A stretch of 64,000 bases of DNA. It comes from Plantago ovata. Taxonomy: Eukaryota > Streptophyta > Magnoliopsida > Lamiales > Plantaginaceae. Within the stretch, counting starts at the first letter, position 1. The number at the start of each line of letters is the position of its first letter. Location of the stretch: contig CM051458.1 in the NCBI GenBank assembly GCA_028274465.1, forward strand, positions 74,091,766 to 74,155,765. Direction: 5' to 3'. The translations under genes were made by a program, and so were the position numbers. Below are positions 34,842-47,787 of the stretch, piece by piece. The notes beneath the pieces are model-generated. The model was not told the origin of the DNA. It saw only the letters and a list, made by a program, of their open reading frames with translations, and did no database searches.

Positions 34842-35494
34842 CCTGTCACCGATTGAGCAAGAGTTGCAGATGGAGATCATGGGACTATTTGAAAATCTTG
34901 TGATAGATTTTGCTCTTGGATTCTAGTAAGAATATAGTCCTAAGATAGGGTATCTTTTGACTCGAATAATAACATAGCTCCCATATTATGTTGTACCTTT
35001 TGGGCTTTAATGAATTTTAACTTGCTTTAAAAAAAATAAAGACAGTGTTGGAAGCAGTGTCAACTTTGGAATCTTTTACTTTTCAGTTTGTTTTGAAAAA
35101 AAAGTCAATTGCACTTAACCTTTGTATGTTTTCTGAAATGACAACTATATCTTTGTCGAAATGTAAATCAAAATTACATAATACATCCGTTTCAAAAAAC
35201 AAATTACGTAATACATAAATGCGTTTAACTCATCCTCATCATGTATTTTCCTATTCTATATCATATACTATATATATTACAGCTTTATCCAACACACCAT
35301 TCACATCTGATGCACAAGTCCACCTCAAGATCTCTGTAATATTACAAATTTTCATTCTATAAAAGAAACGCAGATGTGAGAATACTAGAACGAGCACATG
35401 GTTATGTGTTTTTTTTCCCCATCAACCATTCCTAAATAAATTCTTGCTCAGTTCGTTTTTCAAAACCATCCTATTTATCGACTAGATTTGTGAA
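34842..35494. other. Upstream region of RINGv copy 2
   Basis: AT-rich, no gene recognised. An A-run after a TGCTTT at about 35030 and the CACTA end at 34841 mark older insertions. The CACTA end is only about 650 bp from the first codons of RINGv copy 2, so the native promoter is this stretch or was displaced. Confidence 0.5.
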
Positions 35495-37670
35495 GTGTCA
35501 ACGGAGAATGACATACTAATAGATATAGAAAGTAATACTGAGGTTCCAATTAGGGGTTGTGGCAGTGAGATAGAACATGGCGACGTGTTTCACTTTTATA
35601 ACACATCCATGGAACAGTCACCTAGATCGTTGATTGATAGGTCTCATGTGATACTTGTTTTGCAGGAGGAGGTCATCAGTTGTTAGATTCCCCGATCATG
35701 TTAAAGATAGAAGATGAAACAACTGACCTAGAAGATAACTACTCAAAGTCCAACACGGATAGCCTAGAAGAAAAGTTTGGAGTAGCATGTAGAATATGCC
35801 ACTTTGAATGTGATGAAGATTTGAATCACGACGGATTTGATGGGGTTACAATTGATCTCGGATGCAATTGTAAAGGAGATCTGGGAGCTGCTCACAGGAA
35901 CTGTGCTGCATTTGGTTTCAAATCAAGGGAAACATGTAAGCACTCATTTACGTTAATTCTAAAAGGATATGCCCTTATTATGTACTCCCTATGTTCTTCT
36001 AAATTGTTTCTTTACTTTTGGAATGTATTTTGGACCAGCTCTATTGTGGGACCTAGTATGGGGCACTGATGGTATCAGATGCCCACCAAATTCCTGCTGG
36101 AGCTTGGTAAAAGACTGTTTGCATCAGGTGCGCCTGGTTTCATCACGCACATCTCATGGAGAATGTTTTTTTTTACATTTTAATTCAATTTTTTCTTTTC
36201 TTTTATTTGTTCTGTTATTTTACTTATGAAAAGAATACTGTATTTTAAAAGAAATGAGAAAGAAAGTAAATTGTGGTATGATAGAGTTTGATGGTTGGAG
36301 ATGGAGAGTACAATAGAAATTGGTGTGAGTGAAATGGTGAGAGTACAATAGAGATTGATGTGAGTGGAATGCTGATATAATAGAAAAATTGTAAAATGAA
36401 TTTGTTATTTTGTTTAGTGGTATGACCCACCGATAAAATGTATGATTTAAAATTTGAAAAAAAAAGGAAATGTAAGAATCTATAGAAATAGGCATAAACA
36501 TAAATACAACAGAAATACATAAAGAATATAAAATACCATAGGGTGTTTACTCTTATCTCTCAAATAATGTTATGTAGTCGGTGTTAATATAACACCGTGT
36601 TATTATATATGTGGATATTTTTCTAGATTCGATTGGTTTTTGCTTTTGATATTGTTGTTGTTTCATGGCTTCAAAATTGTTGTTGTTTTTTTGTCAATAC
36701 GACTGATTTTCTAATAAATTAAAAAAAAATTATTAGATAATACATATAAAGAGTACATTATACTTTTCTATTGGTAGTAGTAGTGTATTTCGAACTTATT
36801 AACCAACTTATAAGTTAGGTAGGACCTAGTAATTGTTGCGTAAGTTTTGTAAACGTCATGAATTTCTGAATAATATAGATAAATTCCACATCACATCATT
36901 AGGTGGGGAAGTATGATTTTCTTCATCTCAAATCACTGATAATGTTAATGATTTGAAAAGTTAACATTTTCTTAGAAAATGAAGGTGACTAATTAGATAC
37001 CAATTATTTTATCGGTTATTGCTTATCACTCACCTACCCCCATCAAAATACTACCTTATTCTATTTCAATTTCAACTTTAAAAGAATTAATTGTTATCCA
37101 TTTTACAAAAATTATCATCTACTTTATCATATAGGTCCTAGATAAATATATTGACAGAAGGAATAATTACATATTAGTGTTATTCCTAAGTTGTTCTTAC
37201 ACATTAATTAATGACACATAGAACATTTTACTATATTTTATTGTATCTATATATGATGAGATCAAATTGACCTGATTTAAACCAAATCATGCTAGGATAG
37301 AGATGTAAATGATGCTTGGACGACAGAAATGCATATGATGCTTAGATAAATGAACAAAATACAAAAGACAGTTAATGTGTTACAGTGGTCCTTTATGCTC
37401 TTCATGATGTCGTTCTATTGTTTATATGTGTGATATCCTTGCAGAATCTGTGAAATATGTGGCGGTGCAGCTCAAAATGTATCTATTGATCAAGGAAGCA
37501 CTTCAAGCCAGTGTGCAACTGAAATATCAACCGTCGAAATTACTCCCAATCTTACTCGTGTGGAGAATGATAACAGTTGTGAATGTTGTTCCAGATGGAT
37601 GTTGGGTGTCTTTGTCATCGTGGTTGTTGCCATCTCATGCTATGTGCAGTTTCGCCACTCGTCATCCTGA
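35495..37670 (+). pseudogene. RING-CH (RINGv) zinc-finger protein, copy 2 (only copy with the N-terminal exon)
   Basis: Exon 1 (35495-35935) begins V(GTG)STENDILIDIE: the expected ATG is GTG, with an in-frame TAG four codons upstream. After SLIDRSHVILVLQ the frame shifts; the other frame gives GGHQLLDSPIMLKIEDE...SLEEKFGVACRICH, then LGCNCKGDLGAAHRNCA. A one-base loss follows before WFQIKGN. The GTAAGC donor and a GCAG acceptor are intact. Exon 2 (37445-37670) is open: ICEICGGAA, CECCSR, a single membrane helix MLGVFVIVVVAISCYVQF and RHSSS. Thus at least two frame breaks and a lost start codon. If sequencing errors explain these, the gene would encode about 220 residues. Confidence 0.8.
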
Positions 37671-38589
37671 TCGATGAAACTTGCAGTATACAATGAGGAC
37701 ATCATTGTGAAATATATCAATAATCGGCATCCTACTTTTAATGCGTATGTATGAAACACTAGTTAATTGGCATTAGAGATGATCATACATTCTCCAACGT
37801 TCATTACTTTTGTGCGAGACTTTCACTTATTTACATGTTTATGTAGTAAAAGAACTTGGTAAAAATCTTCAGTATATTTATGTTACTTCTCTTCATTGCG
37901 GTGGGGTCTCACTGACAGACTAGTATGGGCACCCCCAACGCGTACAATGTCCATTTTGATTGTTTTTGGTCCCGAATTACATATAAGATAGATTGTGTTC
38001 TTTCATAACTTGATGTTTAACTTGAATTTTTAGTGTTTCCAAATCTTCATCCACATACTATAAGATGAAACGCACCCGCATAGTGAAACTTCATTTTGGT
38101 CCCGAATGACATACAATATTTGGTTCTATAATAACTTCAGCTTTAACCATGGTTTCTACAAAAACAGACTAAAGTTGGTGAATTGCATCGTGGATTGTTT
38201 GGTTTTGTTGTATTGTTTGCCTTTGTATCTTAGATGTTATGATATCTTGTTGTGTTTAGCATTATTTGGCTTATTAATTCACTAAGGTTTGCTACTTTGT
38301 GATGTGCATGGCTGAAGTGTAGAGTGTTGTTGTGTACTTGTTTATAGAATGCTACTATGTACAGTGTACTTGATAAAATAATTTGATGAGAAATTCTTTT
38401 TAGGTTTTATTACGGCTGCTACTTATCACTTATTTGAGTACGTTTTCAGGCATGTGTGTGCATAACTGGAGATGGGAAATCTTGTAGCCAATTGTTGTGT
38501 TTTGATACAGCTGTGTTAATGTTACTTGTTTCTATTTGCAGGTTTGTCGAATCATCAACTCATCAACTCACAAACAGTGTTTAAAAGGA
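37671..38589. other. RINGv copy 2 3' flank
   Basis: Shared with the flanks of copies 1 and 3 to about 38420; the last 160 bases are present only here and reach a TNP2 fragment. A G-rich motif AGGCGAGGCG lies at the end. No gene seen. Confidence 0.6.
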
Positions 38590-39617
38590 ATAAGGCGTTA
38601 GGCGGGGCATAATACGTGCCTTGAGGCGAGGCGTATGCCCTGTGGCACGGGGCGCATGGTCCATAAATTTCTCAAAATTAATTATTTTAATTTTGAGAAC
38701 AATCAACAACATGAATGGTTCTTTCAAACAGTCACCGGGAGGCATGTTGTAAGGTGTAAGTATCACTAGCCACCACGAATACTTCCGTTCACTCCCAAAC
38801 AGGTTGAAACCATCAGTACTAAGTCCCAACCTTACATTTCTACACTGGGCTGCAAACTGTGGATATTTCACATCAAACTCTTTCCATGCCGGCAAGTCCA
38901 ATGGGTGACCCATCTTACCCTCTTGGTCTGCATCGACTATTCTCTCCTTGTGCCAACGCATCTTATCTGCACATGCTTCTGATGCATACAACCTCTTCAG
39001 GCGAGGACCTATAGGGAAGTACCACATTTTCTTGTGGGAGAGATTCTTCTTCTGTCGTTTCGTTGCAACGCCCTCCTTGTAACGACTATACCGCTCCTTC
39101 CCACAATGTTTACAGTTCAACAGACCTTCATCCTCCCTCCAGTAGATCATACACATGAACGGACAACAATCTATTTTCTCCATAGGCAATCCCATCGCCT
39201 TCATCTTTTTTAGCGCTTGGTAATAGTTTGTTGGAACTAGGCTTCCTTCAGGCGCAATATCCATGATCAAACTCAACCAATCGTTGCAGCTGCTTTCTGA
39301 ATTCCCACCACCCTCCTTGTTGCTCATAATTCGAGACAAGCAGGACAATTCATTCATCCTGCACCCAGGGTAGAGTGTCATCTTGAGCGCTCCCAACAAG
39401 TCAAACAACTGCTGCGCCTTAGCATTCGGAGGCTCCTCATTAACAACACCCTCCATAAACTCTTGACCCGCAGCATTACGGACCATCTCTTCCATCCGGT
39501 CCCCTGTGGAATCATCATGAGTAGAGGCACTTGTTGGAGTTCTACTCTCCTGAGAACCTGTAAGTTGCTGAACAGACGATACATATTAGTAACCTGCTGA
39601 TTAAAATGGGACTGCAA
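38590..39617 (-). pseudogene. CACTA TNP2-type transposase, N-terminal fragment
   Basis: Minus-strand open stretch: EEPPNAKAQQLFDLLGALKM.LYPGC, LSCLSRIMS, LVPTNYYQALKKMKAMGLPMEKIDCCPFMCMIYW, CKHCGKERY, KKMWYFPIGPRLKRLYAS and MRWHKE..GHPLDLPAWKEFD, then RLGLSTDGFNLFG and VILTPYNMPPGDCLKEPFMLL. This is the usual N-terminal third of plant TNP2 proteins. A frame break near 39480 separates the first block. The catalytic core is missing: the match ends at about 38700. No terminal repeats were located. Confidence 0.85.
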
Positions 39618-40337
39618 CTGACTGTTGCTTCTAGTTGTGAGAACCTTGTAAATTAATGATCATTACTTAAAAGGGGCCTATTTACCAGTTGGATTTTGAT
39701 TGAATATATCAATACTAATTACTACTAATATCAGTTCTTTTGTTTTTGGCTTGGCTGCGAACATAATTGAGATAATTAAATCTGAACTCAGAGATTGTGT
39801 TAACGTTCTTCAATCAATTATGAATATTTATAGGGTTACAATTTCATGTAATGTGGGAGTTTTAAGGTGGTGTAGTATTGTGGGTTCCATTTCTGACAAA
39901 GGAAAGCTAAAAAAAAAAGTAGTGTAATATTTGTCGGAAAAAAAAATCCAACGTAATGTAATATAATCACTTATTTATTTATAGTACTTTCAAATAGCCA
40001 AATTCAACTCCGATGCATAACGCATGAGATTTTTTTTCCAATCAATATTGCTAAAGCGTAAATTGTAGAAGAAATTTCTTGTATTAAATGCTAATTCTTG
40101 ATGTCGTATAACCATGAAACATGTTTTTATACAAACCACACTTTTCCTATTTTCTTCTTTTTAGATTCAGAACAAGTTTTCGTTCTCTTCTTGTTTTGGA
40201 CTTTCTTTACTATGATTGCATTGATTTTCTTCTGGTTTCAATACTCCCCCTTAAGTTGGGTGTGTATATATTTGAAACTCCCAATTTACTACAGCTGAGC
40301 ATATTATCTCCAGATACAGCCTTTGTGAACACATCAG
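39618..40337. other. AT-rich spacer
   Basis: No gene, repeat unit or element end is recognised. Several long T and A runs and a plus-strand open stretch rich in Phe (FFLDSEQVF...) that looks like chance. Confidence 0.5.
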
Positions 40338-40769
40338 CTAGCTGTTCTTTGCTACATACATGCTGGTCAGATCAATGAGGCCTTCTTCTACCTTTTCTCT
40401 CGTGAAATGACAATCAATCTCAATGTGCTTTGTCCTCTCATGGAAGACTAGATTCCTGGTTAAATAAATAGCTGATTGATTGTCACACAACAGCTTCATT
40501 GGCAGTTCAACCTCAACACCAAAATCTGAGAGTAATCTTCTCAGCCAAATCAACTCACAACATGCATGGGCTAGAGCTCTATACTCTGCCTCTAGTGATG
40601 ATTTGTTCACAACTTGATGCTTCTTTGATTTCCAACTTATCAAAGAGTTCCCAAAGAGAACACAGTATCCAATTAGAGACGTTCTACTATAATTGCAACC
40701 TCCAAGAGTAACCAATGGGCTAATCCCGTCAAAAGATAGTTCTAGAAATATAAAAGTGCAACAAAACAT
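40338..40769 (-). pseudogene. Copia RNase H fragment
   Basis: Reads TGYCVLFGNSLISWKSKKHQVV, SLEAEYRALAHACCELIWL, LLCDNQSAIYL and FHERTKHIEIDCHF.REK, the C-terminal RNase H of plant Copia polyproteins with Glu and Asp catalytic residues kept (EAEYRA, CDNQSA). The RT part is missing. It lies directly beyond the stop codon of DMS3-D, whose tail also looks Copia-derived. Confidence 0.88.
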
Positions 40770-40793
40770 TAATAGAACGCTAACCCTTGGCGC

Positions 40794-43700
40794 CTACTTA
40801 TGAGGGACGGCCTCCAGGCCTGTTACGTAGTCGTCTCCGTACTTGGTGCTAGGAATACGACCCCGGGTACTCCTTCGTGGACCTGGCTCATACGTGGATT
40901 CATCAGTCACAAATGAAGCTTTCGCAAGACATTTGATAAACTCTTTCTTCTTGTTTTCATAATTGAACTTGGCTAGATTCAATTGTTCCTCCTCTCCCTG
41001 CAAATCGTCTAGAGTTCTGGTTTTCTTCCATTTTACCTCCTTGACTTTGTTACAAATTTCAACATAATTCTGGGGAAGGAAACCTCTTGCTCCACCGGGG
41101 AAGTTGACATCAACATCTTCCCTAAAAGCAGTCGGGTCAAAGAAATATTAAGAAGGGGTGGAAGCATGTATGAGGTTTGTATTTATGTTCAGACAGAAAC
41201 ACTCTACCATGTATTTCTTGTGCATACAACCATCAGTTCATTCTAAAATAAAATTGGTCAACTTTATCTTTCAAAATTATCTAATAATTAAAAGAACATG
41301 GTGAACAATTTATAAAATAAGGCAAGCGTTCTCACCAATTGAAAGAGTAAGGCTCAGTGTCTCTCAAAATTCCTCCATCGAGAGATATAGCTCCATTCGG
41401 TATAAATGGAAGAGCCATTAACATGTCTTTTCTTGTTTCATATACTTGCAAACTTGAGAACAGGTGATAGAAGAGTGTTTCTCTGAGATTATTTCCGGCC
41501 TTATTGACACAAACCAACTTGCTATAATCAATATAGATCAAGTTTACAGCAAAACCAAGAAAACCACGGGGAGTATCCCCGTGTAATATTGGCTTCTCAA
41601 GATCAAGCCTCCACTGAAGGTCATCCTCAATAACTCCGCCAGCATATGGCCTGAGCACAAAACAACAGGAGTGCACAATAAAAGAACATAGTGTAAGTTG
41701 GTGAACCATAGGATATTCAATCAAACTGCAAATGGGAAATGATCATATAATGAACTCGCATTTTCTTCTTTACACACCTTAGATTTTCAAGGCAATAAAC
41801 ATGAAAATTTTCATCCAGGGGCATCCCTGTAGAAGCTACAAATGCATGAAGACCAGAGCTTTTATCGACGGAACCATCCTTGTTATATGCTTTCAGAGCA
41901 TTGAGACCTTCAGTTGTTCGGCAAACCACTCCCAACATGGTTTTAGGGCCCAAGTACTTTGAGAGCAGCCTACGTTACATAATTTGACAGTATGCAAATT
42001 AGTCACGTACGTCGCTACCTTTAAATTAATTGATGATTCAGTCTCTTTTTTAGAAAATTACTAATTCATGATCTAACGGCACATTATTCCTCTCAAATGC
42101 GTGAATTGATCAAACAAGACAGAATCCCATAAATTTAGAACTTAATTGAGTCTTCTTTTTCTTTTTCATTTTCTTCTTTTAAAGAAAATTACTCATTCAT
42201 TATTTAAATACTTGGATTGATCTAAATAAAGATGGAATCCCAGAAACTATATAATTAAGCCCACCAACAAGACATTCCTTTCCCATAACTTTTAAGTAAG
42301 AGCAATATACAGTAAACATAAAAAAGGAAGAGATGCATGAGAGTTCATAATTAATAAGCTTAAGCGTGTATACCGAAATAATTTGTATGGAAGCACTAGC
42401 ACTGAGGTAAACCAGACTAGTCCAGCAAGGGAAAATAAAGAAGGTGAAAATAAATACTAAACCAACCTGCCTAGGTTACCATCATTAACTTTTCCAAGTG
42501 TAGCAACAATGCCAAGCACATCTTTTGTTAACGGGTGATTGGAGGACTTAGCTTCAGGAAGATTTGACAACCGACACAAAATGGCAGCTGCAGAACTTTC
42601 ATGTTTGAGGATGCAATTGGTTATCTCTTCTCACTTTCAGCAGAATCAGTATCCCCATTGTCCATTGCTAGGTGGATTTTCCCAAGAGTAACTATAAGCA
42701 AGTAGGATCAGCATATTAGATATTAACTAGAACACGGAGTTCTACTGAAATGGGACGAAACGATGGAATGATCCACGAAAACAGAATTATATATTGCATA
42801 TGGTTTACAGGAGACATGGAGCCATATAATAAAGTCCTGGTTGTTAATAGCTCATTATATGCAAGGAAATTTATAATATTTCTAATCATCATCTGTGAAG
42901 TACATCAAGAAATGCAGGAAAAAATGGATGGAATTCAAAATACAAATATGGAGCACAGTAATGAGTTAGTTTCTAGTTTTTCCTCTTACCCTGCATATCA
43001 AAGATCTGATCGTCAAGTTGTGTGTTCAGACACTTTAAGAACTGGACATTTTCTTTGTAGTGTTTAATTCTTTGACCCCACTCTTGAATGTTGTCTTGAA
43101 GTTCCTACAATTACAAAAACACCGAATCATGTCTCAATATTCTTTGAACCACAAAAGGTAACTTCTATATATATATATAGTTGTGTGAACGATCCAACAA
43201 ATACTTTATCTCAGATGAACATGGAAAACCTCCAGTAAATATCTCTGGAAAGTCATGAATAAACTTATAAAAGGAAGGGTCAATCCAAAACTCCCTTACC
43301 CTCGTAATAAAATTTTGCGATCCAAACTAATAAACAATGATGAACACATATATAAACTTAGTGACACACCTGAGAATTAGCCATGGTAAACTCAGCCCAC
43401 TGGTGCCCATTTTGAGATTCGCTCGTTGAAATTAGATTCTCATCAATACTCTCAACAACTGCTAATGGAGGGGAGGACACTGACCTTGACCTCGACGGTG
43501 TCAGCTGCTAAAGGCAACATCATAACACATTAGTTGCACAATGAGGTCCAGTTCACATATAGTAAGACAGTGAAGCTTCTTGTTTGGAAATCAATAATGT
43601 ACGTAGATACAGAGAACCAATTGTAAATCGGCACGTGTCAAAGATCATTTGCTTCAATTCTAGGTTTTGGCAAGTGATGTAGGGTTCCAACAACAATCAC

Positions 43701-44186
43701 TCAAATCACAACTAGACCGAAAAAATTGAAAACCTAGAATAAATAAGCCATGCATATATAAATCACATTCAAATCTGCTGTCATACAACCGATTTCCAAA
43801 TATACAACTCACAAAGTCAAAATCATACACAATCACACATACAATCAGCACAGAATTCACAACAATTCACAAATGAATGAGCTCATAAACACTTTATATA
43901 TGGTGCAGCTCAAGTAAAATCACAATTGACAAGTGAATGAGCTTATAATTAAATCATCTTTCAACACATCCACAATCTCAAATAGACCTACACAAACATC
44001 GGATATTCGACTCAGGCATCTCATTTGGGAAATTCGTTCATGAAAACAAAGTTGCATGTTCATCCCTAGGATCTTTGTTAAAATGAACAGAAATTTAGAA
44101 GCCTAAAACATGAATCGATAAGGAAAAAAAAAGTTAACGGAAAGGAAAGGAAGAGGAAGTTTTACCGGTTCGCCGTCTGTTTGCAT
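40794..44186 (-). CDS. DMS3: DMS3-like protein, copy D (seven exons; one frameshift)
   Basis: Homolog of DEFECTIVE IN MERISTEM SILENCING 3. With DRD1 and RDM1 it forms the DDR complex that engages RNA polymerase V at methylated targets in the nucleus. Exons: 44166-44186 (MQTDGEP), 43370-43507 (ends [11 protein letters not shown]), 42990-43104 ([13 protein letters not shown] coil), 42467-42691 ([12 protein letters not shown]), 41778-41969 ([19 protein letters not shown]), 41336-41650 ([35 protein letters not shown]) and 40794-41121 ([13 protein letters not shown] coil). Donors and acceptors are GT/AG and phases agree. Length would be about 444 residues against roughly 420 in Arabidopsis. Exon 4 lacks one base after ESE relative to copy A, giving a TAA at once; either this copy is dead or the base call is wrong. 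The last 36 residues look foreign. Confidence 0.85.
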
Positions 44187-44189
44187 TAT

Positions 44190-45600
44190 GCTTCCGTTAT
44201 CGCGGCCACCTTGAATCGTTTTGTATGAGACTGTGCTGGAGCTGGAAGTGAGGAGAGAGAGCGTGTGTAGAGAGAGAAAGGTTGGTAGCAATGACAGATT
44301 TCCAAGTACTTAAATATTAAATTGAAGATCAAAACTGGAAAGCACAGTCTTGAGAAATTTCTATAATTTTAAAATAAATAAAAGGAAAAAAGAAATTAAA
44401 GAAAAAGATAACACAATGTTATTTTGAAATTTTGTTATAAATATCTAGGTATTCATTTTATTATTGGTAATATGTACAATTAGATTACTTTTATCATTTT
44501 ATTGATGAAGTCATAATAAATTAAAATGCATAATATACCCATACCGTTTTGTCTCTTATGTTGGTCGCAGAGTACTAATACAATCAATCTGTCACTAATT
44601 CAATTCCAGCATATACAATGCCCTTATCACGTTCATGTACGTCGTACGGTTTCTTTTCCCAACGGGTGATCATGGCATCGAATATCGCACTTACGTACAT
44701 TTGCTTCCCAAAGTCTTTTTCTTACTTTGGTTAATTAGGATTACATGATAGATTATACCTACGGCTGCTCGACTACCAGTTCAACTTCTTTTTAAAAAAG
44801 TTAATAGGAATTCCTTTTAAATATTAAATACATTAATATAAGACTGTGTTGGAGCTCGAAGTGAGGAGAGAGTGTGTTTGTGTAGAGAGAGAAAGGTTGG
44901 TAGGAAGGAAAATGACAGATGAAGTACTTAAATATTGATAGACAAAACTGGAAAGCACAATCTTGAGAAATTCCTATAATTTCAAAATAAAAAAAGGAAA
45001 AACGAAATTAAAGAAAACAGATGAGACAACCTTACTTTGAAATTATGCAATAAATATATAGGTATTCATTTTATTCTTGGTAATATAAAATTAGATTACT
45101 TTCATCATTTTATGGATGAAGTCATAATAGATTAAAATGCATAATATTACCCATACCGTATTCTCTCTTATGTAGGTCAAAGAGTTCTAATACAATCTTG
45201 AGAAATTCCTATAATTTCAAAATAAAGAAAAGGAAAAACGAAATTAAAGAAAATGGATGAGACAATCTTATTTTGAAATTATGCAATAAATATATAGGTA
45301 GTCATTTTATTCTTGGTAATATAAAATCAGATTACTTTCATCATTTTATAGATGAAATCATAATAGATTAAAATGCATAATATTACCCATACCGTTTTCT
45401 CTCTTATGTTGGTCAAAGAGTTCTAATACAATCTGTCACTAATTCAATTCCAGCATATATAATTCCCTTATCACGTTGACGTACGTCTTACGGTTTCTTC
45501 CCAACCGGTGATCATGGCATCGAATATGGAACTTACATTTTCTTCCAAAGTCATTTTCTTACTTTGGTTAATTACGATACAGAGTACCTATGACTGCTCG
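44190..45600 (-). promoter_or_regulatory. Promoter region of DMS3-D, partly triplicated
   Basis: A segment with GAGCTGGAAGTGAGGAGAGAG, GGAAAGCACA and AATTCATTTTATT-type stretches next to the start codon recurs at about 44842-45195 and again from 45195 to 45590. The copies differ by small indels. The first lies against the 5' leader (CT-rich on the coding strand). No plain TATA box can be singled out in the AT-rich sequence. Confidence 0.65.
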
Positions 45601-47129
45601 ACTATTTGTTCAAAACCAGGCAGAAAGATCCAATCCTGAGTGAAATAAATACCACACGACTAACCCATGAGCATTTAGAATATATAGACTATAAGATATT
45701 TGTTTTAGAAATGATAATATGTGATTTATTACTCAAGCCCATGCTACACAAAAAAATCTTAATTTGTGATTTATTATCCATGTTTCTCATATACTTCTAT
45801 ATCAATTGATGTGACCTGCCATTATGCCAGAGCTGGAGGATCCGCAACGTTTGTCACCCTACCCACCTACCATGAAAGCTCAATCGTCTTACTACTTTGG
45901 AAACTACAATGGGGGAATTACAAGGCTATTTCACGTACTCTTGTAAGTCCGTTTTACTTTACTTGAGGTCTCTGTCGCATATACTTCGTATTACTTACTG
46001 CCTTGGTTGAAAAAGTACTATTGCATACTGCATTAATGCTTTTGAAGAAGCTCTTTTATTATTTTATTTTCATGCTGGTTTTCGCTTCTTTTTTTTATTG
46101 TATAACAGAATGCTGGCAATTGCCTCTAATAAATAGCCGGTAAATTGACTGAAGAAAGGCAGGGTGAGTAGTAGGCTAAACAACAACTATTAAGATCTCC
46201 TCTTAGCCCCTCTGATCTCTTCTTTAGTTGGCTTCGAGAGAACTCCTTTTACAAATTATGCGAAAATGGGACTTTGATACCCAACTGTTACATAATTTAT
46301 TTAGAAACTGATTCAGGATGAAGTATTTTTTTCTTTATGCTTATAGTATAGTTTGCAGCTAATTACATTCCTAATAAATATAGAGTAGTCCAGCATTCTA
46401 ATCCCGTAAATTGTTTTTTTTTACTATTGATGTTACTATCAAAACCAAGTCCTAATTGGAACTATGCGAGATCTTCTCATTGCGACTCCAAAAAACAATT
46501 CAGTACAATATAGCCGACGAAAATGTCCACACCAACCCAATCACCTAACAGAACCTAGCTAGATCAACCAACCAATAAAGGGCAAGAAAACATCAAAGCA
46601 AAGCATCACAGAAATTATCATAAGTGAAATCAGCCAAAATCAGTTTATGGACAGGCTCATGCAGCTTTGGGAACTGATTGTTGCGCTGCACTATCACTCG
46701 CATACAATACAATATGCTCAAACAATTAACCTTCCTTTCCATAATCATAAACACAATATCCTCCAAATGAGCAAAGAATATGTTGGTGGCAACTCACTGA
46801 TGACATGAATCCGAACTCAGCTCGCAAATATCTGATTGATAATGGATTTGGATGAAAGGAAAAGGTTCATGAGTTAACACACTAAGCAATAATGTGATGA
46901 TGATGCAATTACAATGACAAAACTATTGATGAAGACAGTAATTCTTTTTTCTTTTCCGGTAAGTTTGAGGGTCATAACTCCCTCGCTATAAGCCTATAAT
47001 ATAATGAATCTGACGAAAAACATGTTTGACCAGATTCTAAACAAGGTTCTAGAGACAAAAGCTCGAAGCTACATTACAATCAGCTCTCAAAGGTTTGCAA
47101 CGGCTATCTAATGCATTTCTCCGAGCAAT
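45601..47129. other. Spacer with third copy of the exon-like segment, no LINE
   Basis: 45822-45970 repeats the exon-like segment of 15338-15452; 46279-46945 repeats the spacer of 16437-17116. The LINE found in the other two copies is absent, so this is the empty-site arrangement. At about 47009 it departs from the copies that lead into RINGv, after ATAATATAATGA. Confidence 0.7.
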
Positions 47130-47787
47130 CATTTTGGGTTTGATGGACATCCACCCTGATACAAAGAGTACAACATATAAATGGATCACACTTGAGTTTT
47201 TGTTGCCAAATTCGAGAGAGAAACTACAAAATAGCTTATCATGACATAACATGGTAATTTGTCAACAGTCATATATAGGCTTTAATTTGTGTCTGCATAT
47301 ACTATCAAAAGTGCAATGTAAATTCTTCTGAATGTGTACTAGATACGTGCATAAGTATCTCACTTCTCGACCCGTTGTTCAAAGGATTATAAACATAACA
47401 AGTGTGTTTGGCGCACGGGATTCTAGCTCATGCATTTCCACAGTTGATCTAACAGCTTAATTACAGAATAACATGCAAACTATTTTGAATAACATGACAT
47501 ACATATAAGTCTAACCAAGAATGTGAAAGTGCCAAAGGACTTGATTAACAACAGATTACAAATTTGTGTGAATAAGTCTAGTGAATTCAGATTAATTAAC
47601 AATTTTACCAATGAGGTATTTACGTACTTTTCATGCAGTGACCAGGTCATAAGATGTATGAGTGATGATAAAGTAAAGTTGATGATACACCGGAAAACTA
47701 GTTTCAGCTTGCATATGGAATCATTGATGTTGATAACATGAATTTGACTATATGATGATATCTCCAAGTGGACAATTGAGGAATTAC
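47130..47787. other. DMS3-C downstream flank
   Basis: Matches 931-1586. No gene recognised beyond the short plus-strand open stretch ending LLPNSREKLQNSLS that both copies keep. Confidence 0.6.

Noticed and set aside
35495-35686. Functional N-terminus of RINGv copy 2 starting at 35495
   Set aside because: The codon is GTG, an upstream stop is close, and the frame is lost before the RING; reported only as part of a damaged copy.
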